A DNA stretch of 64,000 nucleotides from an uncultured Bacteroidales bacterium. Lineage in GTDB: Bacteria > Bacteroidota > Bacteroidia > Bacteroidales > Muribaculaceae. The stretch spans positions 1 to 64,000 of the forward strand of contig CADADP010000003.1 of the NCBI GenBank assembly GCA_902786725.1, in the 5' to 3' direction. Of the stretch, positions 27,019-37,107 are shown in pieces (within the stretch, counting starts at the first letter, position 1; each line of letters begins with the position of its first letter). Both the position numbers and the translations under genes were made by a program. Below the pieces are notes generated by a model. That model searched no databases. It worked only from the letters and a program-made list of their open reading frames with translations, and had not been told where the DNA came from.

Positions 27019-30000
27019 ATGAGTCTATATTCCAGTTCAGTTAAGCGACCGGTAACCACAATCCTGGTGTTTGTGGCCGTGATCATCATTGGTCTGTTCT
27101 CGCTTAAAAAATTGCCTATCGACCTCTACCCCGACATCGACACAAACACCATAATGGTGATGACATCGTATGCCGGCGCGAGCGCCCAGGACATCGAGCA
27201 GAACGTGACAAGGCCCTTGGAGAACACACTAAACTCGGTTCAGCACCTGAAGCACATCACGTCTAAGTCGCGCGAGAACATCTCTGTTATAACCCTCGAG
27301 TTTGAATACGGCTACGACATCGACGTGCTCACAAACGATGTTCGCGACAAGCTCGATATGGTTTCGAGCCGAATGCCCGACGATGCCGACACGCCCATCA
27401 TCTTCAAGTTCTCGAGCGATATGATACCCATCGTGTTGCTTTCGGCACAAGCCACCGAGAGCACACCGGGCCTTTATAAGATTCTTGACGAGAACGTGGC
27501 CAACGCGCTGGCGCGCGTCGATGGCGTGGGTTCGGTGTCGATTGGCGGTGCGCCCAAGCGCGAAATTCACATTTATCTCGACCCCATACGCATGGAGGCC
27601 TATAACCTCTCGGTAGAAACTATTGCGGCAATTATTGGCGCTGAAAACCGCAACATTCCCGGTGGTACGTTCGATATCGGTAGCGAGACCTATTCGCTGC
27701 GCGTTCAGGGCGAGTTCAAGGACCCGAGCGAGATGGCCAAGATAGTGGTGGGTGCCAGCAATGGCGGAGTAATCCACTTGAGCGACGTGGCGCGCATCGA
27801 CGACTCACTTGAGGAGCGTGCCCAAGAAGCCTACAACAACGGTGTGCGCGGCGCCATGATTATCGTGCAGAAGCAGTCGGGCGCCAACTCGGTGGAGATT
27901 TCCAATAAGGTTCGCAAGATATTGCCCACAATCCAGAAGACTCTGCCAAGCGACGTGAAGCTGGACTACATTGTGGATACGAGCGACAACATCCGCAACA
28001 CCATCGCTTCGCTGGTGGAAACGGTGCTTTACGCTCTGCTGTTTGTGGTGATAGTGGTGTTCTTCTTCCTGGGACGCTGGAGGGCCACAATAATCATTGT
28101 GCTCACCATCCCCATCTCACTTATCGCATCGTTTATCTATCTCTACGCCACCGGCAACACACTCAATATCGTGTCGCTCTCGGCGCTGTCAATATCTATC
28201 GGTATGGTGGTGGACGACGCCATTGTGGTGCTTGAGAACGTCACCACTCACATCGAGCGGGGCGCCGAGCCCAAGCAAGCAGCTGTTCACGGGACCAACG
28301 AGGTGGCAATCTCGGTGATTGCCTCCACGCTGACGCTGATTGCCGTGTTCTTCCCGCTGACCCTTGTCACAGGCATGACCGGCGTGCTCTTCCGCCAGCT
28401 GGGATGGATGGTGACCATTATGATGATAATATCCACCACAGCCGCCCTGTCGCTCACGCCGATGCTATGCAGCCGCATGCTCAGGCTCCAGCGCACTCAG
28501 GGTCCGCTGTTCAAGAAATTCTACGGCCCCATCGAGAAAGTGCTCGACGGCTTAGACAACGTGTATGCCCGCACCCTTGACGTGGCAGTAACTCACCGGT
28601 GGATCACGTCGGCCATAGCCCTGGGCATCTTTGTGGCATCGCTCTTCCTCACGCGCTTCATCGGTAGTGAGTTCTTCCCCACAAGCGACAATAGCCGCCT
28701 GGGAGTAACACTGGAGCTTCCCATCGGCTCGCGTGTGGAGATAGCCAAGGACGTTTGCGCTCGGCTCTACAAGGAGTGGACCGAAAAGTATCCCGAAATC
28801 AAGGTGTTCAACTACACCGTGGGCCAAGCATCGAGCGACAACACCTTTGCCTCGTTGCAAGACAACGGCACGCACATCATGTCGATGAACATACGCCTCG
28901 TTGACCCCAAAGACCGTAAGCGTGGCATCACCGAGATAGCAGCTCTGATGCGCGAAGACCTCAAGCAATATCCCGAGCTGAAGAAATATCTGGTGAACGT
29001 GGGCGGTATGCGCGGTGGCGGCATGAGCGGCCAAAGCACTATCGATTATGAAATATACGGATACGACTTCGCCAAGACCGACTCGGTGGCACAGCGCCTC
29101 AAACGTGTGCTCGAGGGCATTAAGGGCGCGGCCGACATCAACATCAGCCGAAGCGACTATCAGCCCGAATACCAAGTGGATTTCGACCGCGAGAAACTGG
29201 CCATCTACGGCCTCAACCTGAGCACGGCCGCTATGGCGCTGCGTAACCGCATCAACGGCTCCACCGCGTCATACTACCGCGAGGACGGCGACGAATACGA
29301 CATCAAGGTGCTCTACACGCCCGAGCATCGCCAGTCGGTAAGCGACATAGAGAACATTCTCATCTATAACACCCTGGGGCAGGGCATACGCCTCAAGGAA
29401 GTGGGCTCAGTGGTGGAACGATTCACGCCTCCCACCATCGAGCGTAAGGACCGCGAGCGCATCATCACCGTTTCCACTGTGGTGCAAGACCGCCCCATGA
29501 GTGAAATTATCGCCGAGGCACAGCCACAAATCGACAAATTAGACATCCCACAAGGTGTATCTATCAGCATCAGCGGCTCTTATGAGGATCAGCAAGACTC
29601 GTTCTCCGACCTGGGTATGCTGGCAGTGCTGATTATTGTGCTGGTATATATAGTGATGGCATCGCAGTTCGAGTCGTTCACCTATCCCGGCATCATCATG
29701 ACATCTATCATGTTCGCCTTCTCCGGAATCCTGCTCATACTCTGGCTCACCGGAACCAACCTGAATATCATGTCGATGATTGGAGGTATCATGCTGATTG
29801 GTATTGTGGTGAAAAACGGTATTGTGCTCATCGACTACATCTCGCTTAACCGCGAACGCGGTATGAGCGTAAGGCGCTCGGTAATCGACGGCGGACACTC
29901 GCGTCTGCGCCCCGTGCTCATGACATCGCTCACCACCATCCTGGGTATGGTGCCAATGGCTATCGGTTCGGGCGAAGGTGCCGAAATGTGGCGTCCCATG

Positions 30001-30141
30001 GGTGTGGCCGTGATTGGTGGCTTAACGTTCTCCACCATCCTGACGCTACTGTTCGTGCCCACGATGTACACCATCTTCGCATACAATGGCATTAAGCGCA
30101 CTCGCAAGAAACTGCATAAGAAATTAGATAAGGCTAAATAA
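27019..30141 (+). CDS. RND family efflux permease
   Basis: The inner-membrane proton-driven pump, 1040 residues with twelve expected membrane segments. The start [41 protein letters not shown] and the membrane motif [16 protein letters not shown] with its two adjacent aspartates (about residues 399-400) are all diagnostic. [13 protein letters not shown] marks the second half. Similarity in layout is to the HAE1-type multidrug pumps, but the transported compounds cannot be inferred. Confidence 0.95.
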   Translation: MSLYSSSVKRPVTTILVFVAVIIIGLFSLKKLPIDLYPDIDTNTIMVMTSYAGASAQDIEQNVTRPLENTLNSVQHLKHITSKSRENISVITLEFEYGYDIDVLTNDVRDKLDMVSSRMPDDADTPIIFKFSSDMIPIVLLSAQATESTPGLYKILDENVANALARVDGVGSVSIGGAPKREIHIYLDPIRMEAYNLSVETIAAIIGAENRNIPGGTFDIGSETYSLRVQGEFKDPSEMAKIVVGASNGGVIHLSDVARIDDSLEERAQEAYNNGVRGAMIIVQKQSGANSVEISNKVRKILPTIQKTLPSDVKLDYIVDTSDNIRNTIASLVETVLYALLFVVIVVFFFLGRWRATIIIVLTIPISLIASFIYLYATGNTLNIVSLSALSISIGMVVDDAIVVLENVTTHIERGAEPKQAAVHGTNEVAISVIASTLTLIAVFFPLTLVTGMTGVLFRQLGWMVTIMMIISTTAALSLTPMLCSRMLRLQRTQGPLFKKFYGPIEKVLDGLDNVYARTLDVAVTHRWITSAIALGIFVASLFLTRFIGSEFFPTSDNSRLGVTLELPIGSRVEIAKDVCARLYKEWTEKYPEIKVFNYTVGQASSDNTFASLQDNGTHIMSMNIRLVDPKDRKRGITEIAALMREDLKQYPELKKYLVNVGGMRGGGMSGQSTIDYEIYGYDFAKTDSVAQRLKRVLEGIKGAADINISRSDYQPEYQVDFDREKLAIYGLNLSTAAMALRNRINGSTASYYREDGDEYDIKVLYTPEHRQSVSDIENILIYNTLGQGIRLKEVGSVVERFTPPTIERKDRERIITVSTVVQDRPMSEIIAEAQPQIDKLDIPQGVSISISGSYEDQQDSFSDLGMLAVLIIVLVYIVMASQFESFTYPGIIMTSIMFAFSGILLILWLTGTNLNIMSMIGGIMLIGIVVKNGIVLIDYISLNRERGMSVRRSVIDGGHSRLRPVLMTSLTTILGMVPMAIGSGEGAEMWRPMGVAVIGGLTFSTILTLLFVPTMYTIFAYNGIKRTRKKLHKKLDKAK

Positions 30142-30159
30142 AAAACTCAAAATAGAGAT

Positions 30160-30453
30160 ATGAAAGCGATATTCATAGCATTCGACCAAGCATATTACGA
30201 GCGAATCATCGAAATGCTGGCGCAACACAGTTGCCGTGGCTTCACGGCTTGGGAACAAGTATTGGGGCGCGGCAGCGTCAGTGGAGACCCACACTACGGC
30301 ACTCACGCATGGCCTTCGATGGCATCATCGCTCCTCACCATTGTTGACGACAGCCGCGTGGAGTCGGTACTCGCCGACCTGCACAGCATGGACCTGAAAA
30401 CCCCGAAACTGGGGCTGCGCGCCTTCGTGTGGAACATTGAGCAGAGCATCTGA
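30160..30453 (+). CDS. PG0541 family transporter-associated protein
   Basis: A 97-residue soluble protein, starting MKAIFIAFDQAYYERI and containing GRGSVSGDPHYGTHAWP and IVDDSRVESVLADL. This pattern matches small proteins found with RND pumps in Bacteroidetes and looks like a ferredoxin-like, P-II-type fold. It begins 18 bases after the pump gene and is the last gene of the operon. A role in sensing or assembling the pump is plausible but not demonstrated. Confidence 0.8.
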   Translation: MKAIFIAFDQAYYERIIEMLAQHSCRGFTAWEQVLGRGSVSGDPHYGTHAWPSMASSLLTIVDDSRVESVLADLHSMDLKTPKLGLRAFVWNIEQSI

Positions 30454-30603
30454 CCCGCGCCCGCTGAGACTCCCGCCAATTACGGTTAGAGCCTAAGCAG
30501 ACTACGGTGCGCTTCAGTGCGCACCTTGCGCAAGCTTCACTACGGCAACTGCAACCAGCGTCAATAATCAGCTCAATAGAATTTTCTTTTCATAAGTGAT
30601 AGC

Positions 30604-30643
30604 AGAAGCTTTCTCGTCGCCACGCAGGCGCGAGAAAGCTTCT
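30604..30643 (+). terminator. Terminator of the RND operon
   Basis: AGAAGCTTTCTCG-T-CGCC pairs with GGCG-C-GAGAAAGCTTCT, an 18-bp stem with one mismatch, followed by CATTTTTCC on the plus strand. A smaller hairpin GGTGCGC/GCGCACC lies at 30506-30525. Confidence 0.8.
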
Positions 30644-30664
30644 CATTTTTCCGCATCACAAGAA

Positions 30665-32326
30665 TCACTTGCCAGTAGCGGCGGCTTCGCGAGCGGCACG
30701 GTGCCGGGCTGCTATGCGCTCATACTCGGGGTTGCCCTCGCGCAGTAGCCGGTTGTAGAGCTCATCGTCGTTGAGCACACGCATGGCTTCCTTGAGGTCG
30801 GGGTTATCGTGATTGATGATGATGGTGTAGGCCGAGGTGTCGGTGAACACGTCACGCGCTATAATGCCTTTCATCACACGCGAAAGCAGATTGCGGCTGG
30901 TGGCAAACTGATTCTCGTCATACTTCACACTATCGCGCTCGCCCATGGCGACAAAGTCGGCAAGGTCTTTCTCGGTCAGTGAGAAGTCATGGTCAAAGTC
31001 GCTCACTGAGGCATACTTCTTAAGCAATTCTTTGCGGTGACGGTCCACGTAGTCGATGCAATACTGGTTCACTATACCCTTAGCCACAAGGTCGCGGTAA
31101 TACTTGGAATACTCGGTGGTATCCACCGGCACAAACACGTCGGGCATGATGCCGCCGCCTCCGTAGATGGTGCGGTGGTTACGCATTGTGGTGTAGCGCA
31201 GGGTGTCGTTGAACTGGATACTGTCCACGCAGTAATATTCGCCTTCCTTGTATCGGTTGTAGATATCCTCGTCGTAGGCTTTCTTGTCGCCGGCGGTGTA
31301 GGGCTTCTGGATTGAGCGTCCGCTGGGCGTGAAGTAGCGAGCCACCGTCAGGCGAATCATTGAGCCGTCGTTGAATCGGAACGGGCGTTGCACCAGTCCC
31401 TTAGCGAACGTGCGGCGACCCACCACCACGGCACGGTCCCAGTCTTGCATGGCACCGGTGAAGATTTCAGAGGCCGAGGCCGAGAACTGGCTCACCATAA
31501 TAGCCATCTTCAGGTCGCGATAGCGTCCGTTACCCATGGCCCTTGCCTCACTGCGCGGGAGGGCGCGCCCCTCGGTATATACTATCAGCTGGTCGGCATC
31601 GAGAAACTCGTTGCACATATCCACGGCCGCTTCCAAGTAGCCTCCGCCATTGTCGGTGAGGTCGATAATCACTTGCTTCATACCTTGCCCGCTCAGCATA
31701 TCCATCGCTTCCATCATCTCATGATACGTCTTGGCCCCGAAATTAGAGATACGGATGTAGCCGGTGCGCTCGTCGAGCATATACTTTGCGTCCACGCTGT
31801 AGAGGGGTATCTTGTCGCGGGTTATGCGGAACGTTATCAGTTCCTTGCTCTTGCCGCGTTTCACCTTCACCGTCACTTTGGTGCCTTTTTTACCGCGCAA
31901 GCGCTTCATGATGTCGGTATTTTTCATCTTCACGCCGGCTATTGTACTGTCGTTCACATAGATAATGCGATCGCCCGGCAATATTCCCACTTTTTCCGAC
32001 GGTCCACCGGCTATGGTCTGTATCACGTAGAGCGTGTCTTGCTTCATATTGAACTGGATGCCGATACCGCTAAACTCGCCGTTAAGCGGTTCTTCCATGT
32101 CTTTTGTCTCGGCGGCGTCGGTATAGGCCGAGTGCGGATCCAGCTTGCTAATCATGCCCACTATTGCGTCTTCCACAAGTTTGTTGTTGTTCACCGTATC
32201 CACATAAAAGTTGCTCACGGCATACTGCGCGTTCAGCAGTTTCTGCAGATAGTCGGGTATATTTTGGGCTTCAAGTGTGAATGCCGCAATCACAACGGCG
32301 GCTACTATCGAAATATATCTTTTCAT
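30665..32326 (-). CDS. S41 family carboxyl-terminal processing peptidase
   Basis: A periplasmic serine protease of 553 residues with a signal peptide (about 1-20). In order: an N-terminal helical region with SKLDPHSAYTD, a PDZ domain (about 85-165, with GIGIQFNM and GDRIIYVNDS), and the S41 catalytic core. The catalytic Ser is in SASASEIF near residue 286 and the Lys in TFAKGLVQ near residue 311. A C-terminal extension of about 170 residues is typical of Bacteroidetes members. It lies 39 bases after coaD in the parE-coaD-S41 run. Confidence 0.92.
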   Translation of the reverse strand: MKRYISIVAAVVIAAFTLEAQNIPDYLQKLLNAQYAVSNFYVDTVNNNKLVEDAIVGMISKLDPHSAYTDAAETKDMEEPLNGEFSGIGIQFNMKQDTLYVIQTIAGGPSEKVGILPGDRIIYVNDSTIAGVKMKNTDIMKRLRGKKGTKVTVKVKRGKSKELITFRITRDKIPLYSVDAKYMLDERTGYIRISNFGAKTYHEMMEAMDMLSGQGMKQVIIDLTDNGGGYLEAAVDMCNEFLDADQLIVYTEGRALPRSEARAMGNGRYRDLKMAIMVSQFSASASEIFTGAMQDWDRAVVVGRRTFAKGLVQRPFRFNDGSMIRLTVARYFTPSGRSIQKPYTAGDKKAYDEDIYNRYKEGEYYCVDSIQFNDTLRYTTMRNHRTIYGGGGIMPDVFVPVDTTEYSKYYRDLVAKGIVNQYCIDYVDRHRKELLKKYASVSDFDHDFSLTEKDLADFVAMGERDSVKYDENQFATSRNLLSRVMKGIIARDVFTDTSAYTIIINHDNPDLKEAMRVLNDDELYNRLLREGNPEYERIAARHRAAREAAATGK

Positions 32327-32365
32327 TATAGTTCAGTTAGAGAAATTTTGTTAAGTGCTTAAAAC

Positions 32366-32899
32366 TTATCTGCTCACCGTCACCCAGTTGTGAGGAATCA
32401 GGCTATGGTCCAAGCCACGAGGCAGATAGTCGGACACGTCTTGTCCATACTTCACCAGTTCGCGCACTATGCTTGAGCTGATGTGGCTGTACTCGGGAAG
32501 CGTGTAGAGCAGCACCGTCTCTATGCCCGAGAGCTCACGGTTCACCTCGGCCATGTGCATCTCGTTCTCAAAGTCCTGTATCATTCTCACGCCACGCAGC
32601 AGGAACTGAGCGCCACACCGCCGCGCCACATCGGTGGTAAGCCCGGTGTAGGTCACCACTTTCACCTTGGGCTCGGCCCGAAAAACTGAACGAATCATGG
32701 CTTCGCGCTGCTCCATCGACGTGAGCGACTGCTTACGAATATTCACACCTATGGCAATCACTACCTCGTCGAAGAGTGGTAGCGCACGCAGCACTATCGA
32801 TTCGTGCCCGCGTGTAAACGGGTCGAACGAGCCCGGATACAGTCCCACTCGCTTAGCGGGCGCTCCCGAGGGGGCATCAGTGGATTGTAATGTCTTCAT
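32366..32899 (-). CDS. coaD: Pantetheine-phosphate adenylyltransferase
   Basis: Transfers AMP from ATP to 4'-phosphopantetheine, giving dephospho-CoA in the fourth step of coenzyme A synthesis. [18 protein letters not shown] holds the nucleotidyltransferase motif in the form TRGH, and the C-terminal [15 protein letters not shown] is the second conserved region. The ATG at 32899 is chosen; the frame also has a TTG at 32908. Either start lies inside the end of parE, so the genes overlap by about 23 bases. The extra N-terminal residues before the first strand are slightly longer than usual. Confidence 0.93.
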   Translation of the reverse strand: MKTLQSTDAPSGAPAKRVGLYPGSFDPFTRGHESIVLRALPLFDEVVIAIGVNIRKQSLTSMEQREAMIRSVFRAEPKVKVVTYTGLTTDVARRCGAQFLLRGVRMIQDFENEMHMAEVNRELSGIETVLLYTLPEYSHISSSIVRELVKYGQDVSDYLPRGLDHSLIPHNWVTVSR

Positions 32900-34835
32900 C
32901 GTCTTCAATCACAAGGTTATCCATAATAAATTCCTGGCGCTCCATAGTGTTCTTACCCATAAAGAATGCCAGCATATCTTTCACCGAATCCTCTTTACGC
33001 AGTTGCACGCGGTCGAGCCTCATGTCGGGGCCTATGAAGTCGGCAAATTCTTCGGGCGAAATCTCGCCCAGTCCTTTAAATCGGGTTATCTCGGCGTTTT
33101 CGCCAAGTTTCTCTATTGCCGCCACTCGTTCCTCGTCGCTGTAGCAGTAATAAGTCTCCACTTTCTGGGCCTTAGCTTCCTTTCCGGCAGCGCGCGACTT
33201 GCGCTTAGCCTCTTTCTTGTTCCTCACGCGGAAGAGCGGTGTCTGCAAGATAAACAGGTGACCGGTCTTGATAAGTTCCGGATAGAACTGCAGGAAATAG
33301 GTGAGCATCAGCAGGCGAATGTGCATCCCATCCACATCGGCATCGGTGGCCACAATCACTCTGTTATAGCGCAATCCGTCGATGCCATCATCTATGTTGA
33401 GTGCGGCCTGTAGCAGGCTGAATTCCTCGTTCTCCACCACCTTGGCCGTCTTCAGCCCATAGGTGTTGAGTGGCTTACCACGCAAAGAGAACACCGCTTG
33501 AGTCTCCACATCGCGTATTGTGGTTATGGAGCCGCTCGCCGAGAGTCCCTCAGTGATAAACAAGGTGGAGTCCTCGCGTCGGTCTTCCTTGCCGGCACGG
33601 CTATCGTTCAGATGCACGTGGCAGTCGCGCAATTTTCTGTTATGCAGCGCTATTTTCTTTGCTCTCTCGCGCGATTTCTTGGTTACGCCGGCTATTTCTT
33701 TGCGCTCGCGCTCGCTCTCCTGAATCTTTTGCAGCATTACCTCGGCGGTAGCCGGGTTCTTGTGAAGGTAGTTGTCGAGTTGGCGCTTGATATAATCATT
33801 AATAAACTTGTAGATTGTGGGGCCGTCTTTCCACATCACACTACTGCCCAGTTTTATCTTGGTCTGCGATTCAAACACTGGTTCCTCCACCTTTAGGCTT
33901 ATTGCCGCCACAATGCCGTTGCGAATGTCGCTATACTCAAAGTTCTTGCCGAAGAACTCCTTCACCGTGCGCGACACAGCCTCGCGAAACGCGCTTTGGT
34001 GTGTGCCACCCTGTGTGGTGTGCTGACCGTTGACAAACGAATAGAACTCCTCGCCCACCTGCGCCGCGTGGGTAATCACCACCTCAATGTCGTTATCTGT
34101 GAAGTGGATTAGCGGATATAGCGGGTCGTTGGTCATATTTTCTTTCACAAGGTCGCTCAGTCCGTTGCGCGAGTGGTATTTCTTGCCGTTGAACACCAGC
34201 GTTAGCCCTGTGTTAAGGAACGAGTAGTTCTTAATCATGGTCTCCACTATGTCCTCGCGATACTCGTAGTTCTTGAAAATGGTGTCGTCGGGCTTAAAGC
34301 GCACCAGCGTGCCGTTTTCCTCGCCGGCTTCGGCGGCCACAATACCCGTTTCTTCTTTAACCAGCCCCTCGGCATAGGTTACGGCCGAGCACATTCCGTC
34401 GCGCACCGAGCGGATATAGAACTCCGACGACAACGCGTTCACAGCCTTGATACCCACGCCGTTCAGACCCACCGAGCGCTTATAGTTCTGTGTGTCGTAC
34501 TTCGCGCCGGTATTCATCTTCGATGACGCGTCTTTCACCTGGTCAAGAGGTATGCCGCGGCCGTAGTCGCGTATGGTAACAGTGCCATCTTCAATGTCGA
34601 TGCTTATTGTGGGCTTGGCAAATCCGGTATTGAATTCGTCTATACTGTTGTCCACCACCTCTTTCATCAGGACGTAAATGCCATCGTCGCTCTGCGAGCC
34701 GTCGCCCAGTTTGCCTATATACATTCCGGGGCGAAGCCTGATGTGCTCTCGCGGTGTGAGGGTGACCAATTTCTCGTATCCCCCGAAGTCGGTGTTGGAT
34801 TGTTGTTCTTGATTTAGCGTTAATTCTTCTGCCAT
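32877..34835 (-). CDS. parE: DNA topoisomerase IV subunit B (GyrB/ParE family)
   Basis: The ATPase subunit of a type IIA topoisomerase, 652 residues. The GHKL ATP-binding parts are visible: [19 protein letters not shown] and [16 protein letters not shown], then the transducer domain and the TOPRIM domain with [10 protein letters not shown] supplying the metal-binding aspartates. The length without an insert and the ParE-like GLNGVG block favour topoisomerase IV over gyrase, though this cannot be proved here. The TOPRIM motif usually written EGDSA reads EGLSA at residues 429-433. It is first in the parE-coaD-S41 run and divergent from gldE. Confidence 0.88.
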   Translation of the reverse strand: MAEELTLNQEQQSNTDFGGYEKLVTLTPREHIRLRPGMYIGKLGDGSQSDDGIYVLMKEVVDNSIDEFNTGFAKPTISIDIEDGTVTIRDYGRGIPLDQVKDASSKMNTGAKYDTQNYKRSVGLNGVGIKAVNALSSEFYIRSVRDGMCSAVTYAEGLVKEETGIVAAEAGEENGTLVRFKPDDTIFKNYEYREDIVETMIKNYSFLNTGLTLVFNGKKYHSRNGLSDLVKENMTNDPLYPLIHFTDNDIEVVITHAAQVGEEFYSFVNGQHTTQGGTHQSAFREAVSRTVKEFFGKNFEYSDIRNGIVAAISLKVEEPVFESQTKIKLGSSVMWKDGPTIYKFINDYIKRQLDNYLHKNPATAEVMLQKIQESERERKEIAGVTKKSRERAKKIALHNRKLRDCHVHLNDSRAGKEDRREDSTLFITEGLSASGSITTIRDVETQAVFSLRGKPLNTYGLKTAKVVENEEFSLLQAALNIDDGIDGLRYNRVIVATDADVDGMHIRLLMLTYFLQFYPELIKTGHLFILQTPLFRVRNKKEAKRKSRAAGKEAKAQKVETYYCYSDEERVAAIEKLGENAEITRFKGLGEISPEEFADFIGPDMRLDRVQLRKEDSVKDMLAFFMGKNTMERQEFIMDNLVIEDDEDITIH

Positions 34836-34877
34836 AAGAAAATAGTACTGAAGTGAGGTAAAAACCTAATTTAACTG

Positions 34878-34885
34878 CAAAGTTA
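34878..34885 (-). promoter_or_regulatory. -7 box of parE
   Basis: TAACTTTG on the minus strand, 43 bases before the parE start. No good -33 element; the divergent gldE -7 box lies 24 bases away. Confidence 0.5.
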
Positions 34886-34908
34886 CAAAAAAAATGAGTT
34901 TTTTTATA

Positions 34909-34916
34909 TACCTTTG
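34909..34916 (+). promoter_or_regulatory. -7 box of gldE
   Basis: TACCTTTG, 27 bases before the gldE start, divergent from the parE -7 box. Confidence 0.5.
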
Positions 34917-34942
34917 CACGGAGAAATCTATAACTAACCGAA

Positions 34943-36316
34943 ATGGACATCGACCCTGACCCTTTATCTACTATTTTATCTTTGGTGAGTGCGGTAACAA
35001 GCACAGCCAGCCAAGCATGGATTGAATTTAATCTACCCACAACAGGCTCTCTGATAGCAATTCTGGTGGCAGTGACAGCGCTACTGGTATCATCGTTCTT
35101 CTCAGGCTCGGAAATAGCCTATTTCTCGCTCAAGCGCGACCAAATCGACGACATCGAAGATAGCGATAGCCGCGAGCGCGTGAGCGCGTTGCTGGCCAAG
35201 CCCGAGAAACTGCTTGCCACCATCCTCATTGGCAACAACATTGTGAACGTGCTCATTGTGGTGGTGCTTAACTTCGCCGTGAGCCAAATTATGGTGATTA
35301 ATAATGGCGTGGCCAACTTCATTATCCAGACCGTGCTGTTCACCTTCCTCATTCTGCTCTTCGGCGAAGTTCTGCCCAAGCTCTACGCCAGCAACAACAA
35401 CGTGAAGTTCGCCATCTTCGCCGCTTCGGGTCTGAACGTGGCCATGTCGCTGCTGAGCCCGCTGTCGCGCATTATGGTCAAGAGCACACGCATTGTGGCC
35501 AAGGTGGTAACCAGCCATACCGAGGAACTGTCGGTCGATGACCTGTCGCGTGCCCTCGAAGCGAGCAATGTTAAGAGCGGTGAGGAAAAGGATATTCTGG
35601 AAGGAATTCTAACCTTCGGCGACAAGACGGTGAACGAAATCATGCGTCCTCGCGTGGATGTGGTGGCTCTCGACATAGAATCCACATTTGGCGACGTGGT
35701 GAAATGCGTGGTGGAAAACGGCTATTCGCGTATGCCCGTCTATCACGACTCGCTCGACGACATTAAGGGCATCCTCTATGCCAAAGACCTGCTGCCATAC
35801 ATAGGCAAAATGGGCGACAACTTCCAGTGGCAAAAACTTCTGCGCAGCGTCTATTTCGTGCCCGAAACCAGAATGATCGACGACCTGCTCGAAGACTTTC
35901 GCACTAAGAAAATACACCTTGCCGTGGTGGTGGATGAGTTTGGATGCACACAAGGTATAGCCACTCTCGAAGACGTGCTCGAGGAAATCGTGGGCGACAT
36001 CAACGACGAGTATGACGACGATGAGAAATTCTATACCAAAATCAACGACAACACTTTTGTCTTCGACGGAAAAACCAGCATAGGCGACTTCTGCCGCGTA
36101 GCCGCTCTTGACGAGGAAGAATTTGACAACGACGCTGTGGGCGAAGCCGAAACCATCGCCGGACTTCTGCTCAACATCAAGGGCGATTTCCTTAAGCAAA
36201 AGGAAACCATTGATTACAAGAATTGCCACTTCGAGGTGGTGAAAGTGGTAAAATACCGCATAGCTAAGGTGCGTGTGAGCATCGAGCGCACGGAGAACGA
36301 CGCGAAGAAGGACTGA
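34943..36316 (+). CDS. gldE: CNNM/CBS/CorC domain membrane protein (GldE-like)
   Basis: A 457-residue membrane protein. After a short N-terminal helix comes a DUF21/CNNM membrane domain (about 35-200, with SSFFSGSEIAYFSL and LATILIGNNIVNVLI), a CBS pair (about 215-340, with VVVDEFGCTQGIATLEDVLEEIVGDI) and a CorC_HlyC C-terminal domain. The family includes magnesium and cobalt efflux proteins; GldE is the Bacteroidetes member linked to gliding in motile species, while in non-motile gut species the role is unclear. The gene stops four bases before the PPTase start. Confidence 0.88.
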   Translation: MDIDPDPLSTILSLVSAVTSTASQAWIEFNLPTTGSLIAILVAVTALLVSSFFSGSEIAYFSLKRDQIDDIEDSDSRERVSALLAKPEKLLATILIGNNIVNVLIVVVLNFAVSQIMVINNGVANFIIQTVLFTFLILLFGEVLPKLYASNNNVKFAIFAASGLNVAMSLLSPLSRIMVKSTRIVAKVVTSHTEELSVDDLSRALEASNVKSGEEKDILEGILTFGDKTVNEIMRPRVDVVALDIESTFGDVVKCVVENGYSRMPVYHDSLDDIKGILYAKDLLPYIGKMGDNFQWQKLLRSVYFVPETRMIDDLLEDFRTKKIHLAVVVDEFGCTQGIATLEDVLEEIVGDINDEYDDDEKFYTKINDNTFVFDGKTSIGDFCRVAALDEEEFDNDAVGEAETIAGLLLNIKGDFLKQKETIDYKNCHFEVVKVVKYRIAKVRVSIERTENDAKKD

Positions 36317-36319
36317 TAC

Positions 36320-37024
36320 ATGCCATTCAGAGAACTGAAATCGTATTTCCAACGGATTGAGGTGTACTCTTGGGACATGACCGAGAGCAGCGACACATTG
36401 CAGCAAATGTGCCATGCTCTACAACTACCCGCCGAATGCGACGCCAAGGCCGAAAGCCGGCGACGTGAAATTCTGGCCGAGCGCATTCTGCTCAGGCACA
36501 TTTTCGGCGAAAATACCGCCCTGCTTCACAACCGTGACCTGGCTCCGCTGCTGAGCGCCACCCACAGGCGCATAAGCATAGCGCACGCTCGCGGCAGACT
36601 CTGCATTGCCGTGGCTCGCGACAACGAGGCATTCGGCATCGACTTGGAAACGCCACGGCCTCGGGTGCTCAACGTTCGCACTGCTTTTCTCAACGATGGC
36701 GAGCAACAGTGGATAGCTCCCACCGACATCGCAAGCCACTTAGTGGCATGGACAGCCAAGGAGGCCGTCTTCAAGGCAATAAGCGACCGTGCCCTCGTCA
36801 CCGACTATCGCGGCCAGATTGACCTGCGCCCATTCTCGCTCAATGCCCATTCCGCTCTCCAAGCGATGGAAGCGACAAGCAACCACCGGCCGGCAATAGA
36901 GCCTATTACGACACGCTATGAGGCATGGTTCAATGAGCGCCACTACAGCCTCGTAACAGAGATTTCACCCGGCTATATCTTCACTCTCGCCACCCAATTA
37001 GGGAACGACGATGTGGTTTTTTGA
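36320..37024 (+). CDS. 4'-phosphopantetheinyl transferase superfamily protein
   Basis: Moves the phosphopantetheine arm of CoA to a serine of a carrier protein. Both family motifs are present in 234 residues: FGIDLE near residue 105 (metal-binding Asp and Glu) and WTAKEAVFKAI near residue 143. Size and the internal symmetry suggest an Sfp-like single-chain enzyme rather than the small trimeric AcpS. It follows gldE with a three-base gap, so the pair is cotranscribed. No polyketide or peptide synthetase is in the window, so the target carrier protein is unknown. Confidence 0.88.
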   Translation: MPFRELKSYFQRIEVYSWDMTESSDTLQQMCHALQLPAECDAKAESRRREILAERILLRHIFGENTALLHNRDLAPLLSATHRRISIAHARGRLCIAVARDNEAFGIDLETPRPRVLNVRTAFLNDGEQQWIAPTDIASHLVAWTAKEAVFKAISDRALVTDYRGQIDLRPFSLNAHSALQAMEATSNHRPAIEPITTRYEAWFNERHYSLVTEISPGYIFTLATQLGNDDVVF

Positions 37025-37035
37025 ATAAAAATCAC

Positions 37036-37043
37036 TATCTTTG
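37036..37043 (+). promoter_or_regulatory. -7 box of the C69 dipeptidase gene
   Basis: TATCTTTG, 64 bases before the ATG at 37108. This supports that start over the in-frame codon at 37021. Confidence 0.55.
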
Positions 37044-37107
37044 TACTCGAGCCGGTGTATTCACCAACCCTTCTCATCGCAGAATATTTACTTATAACAT
37101 TATAACT

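Noticed and set aside
31388..32362. 324-codon plus-strand open frame
   Set aside because: Opposite the S41 peptidase gene; His-rich shadow.
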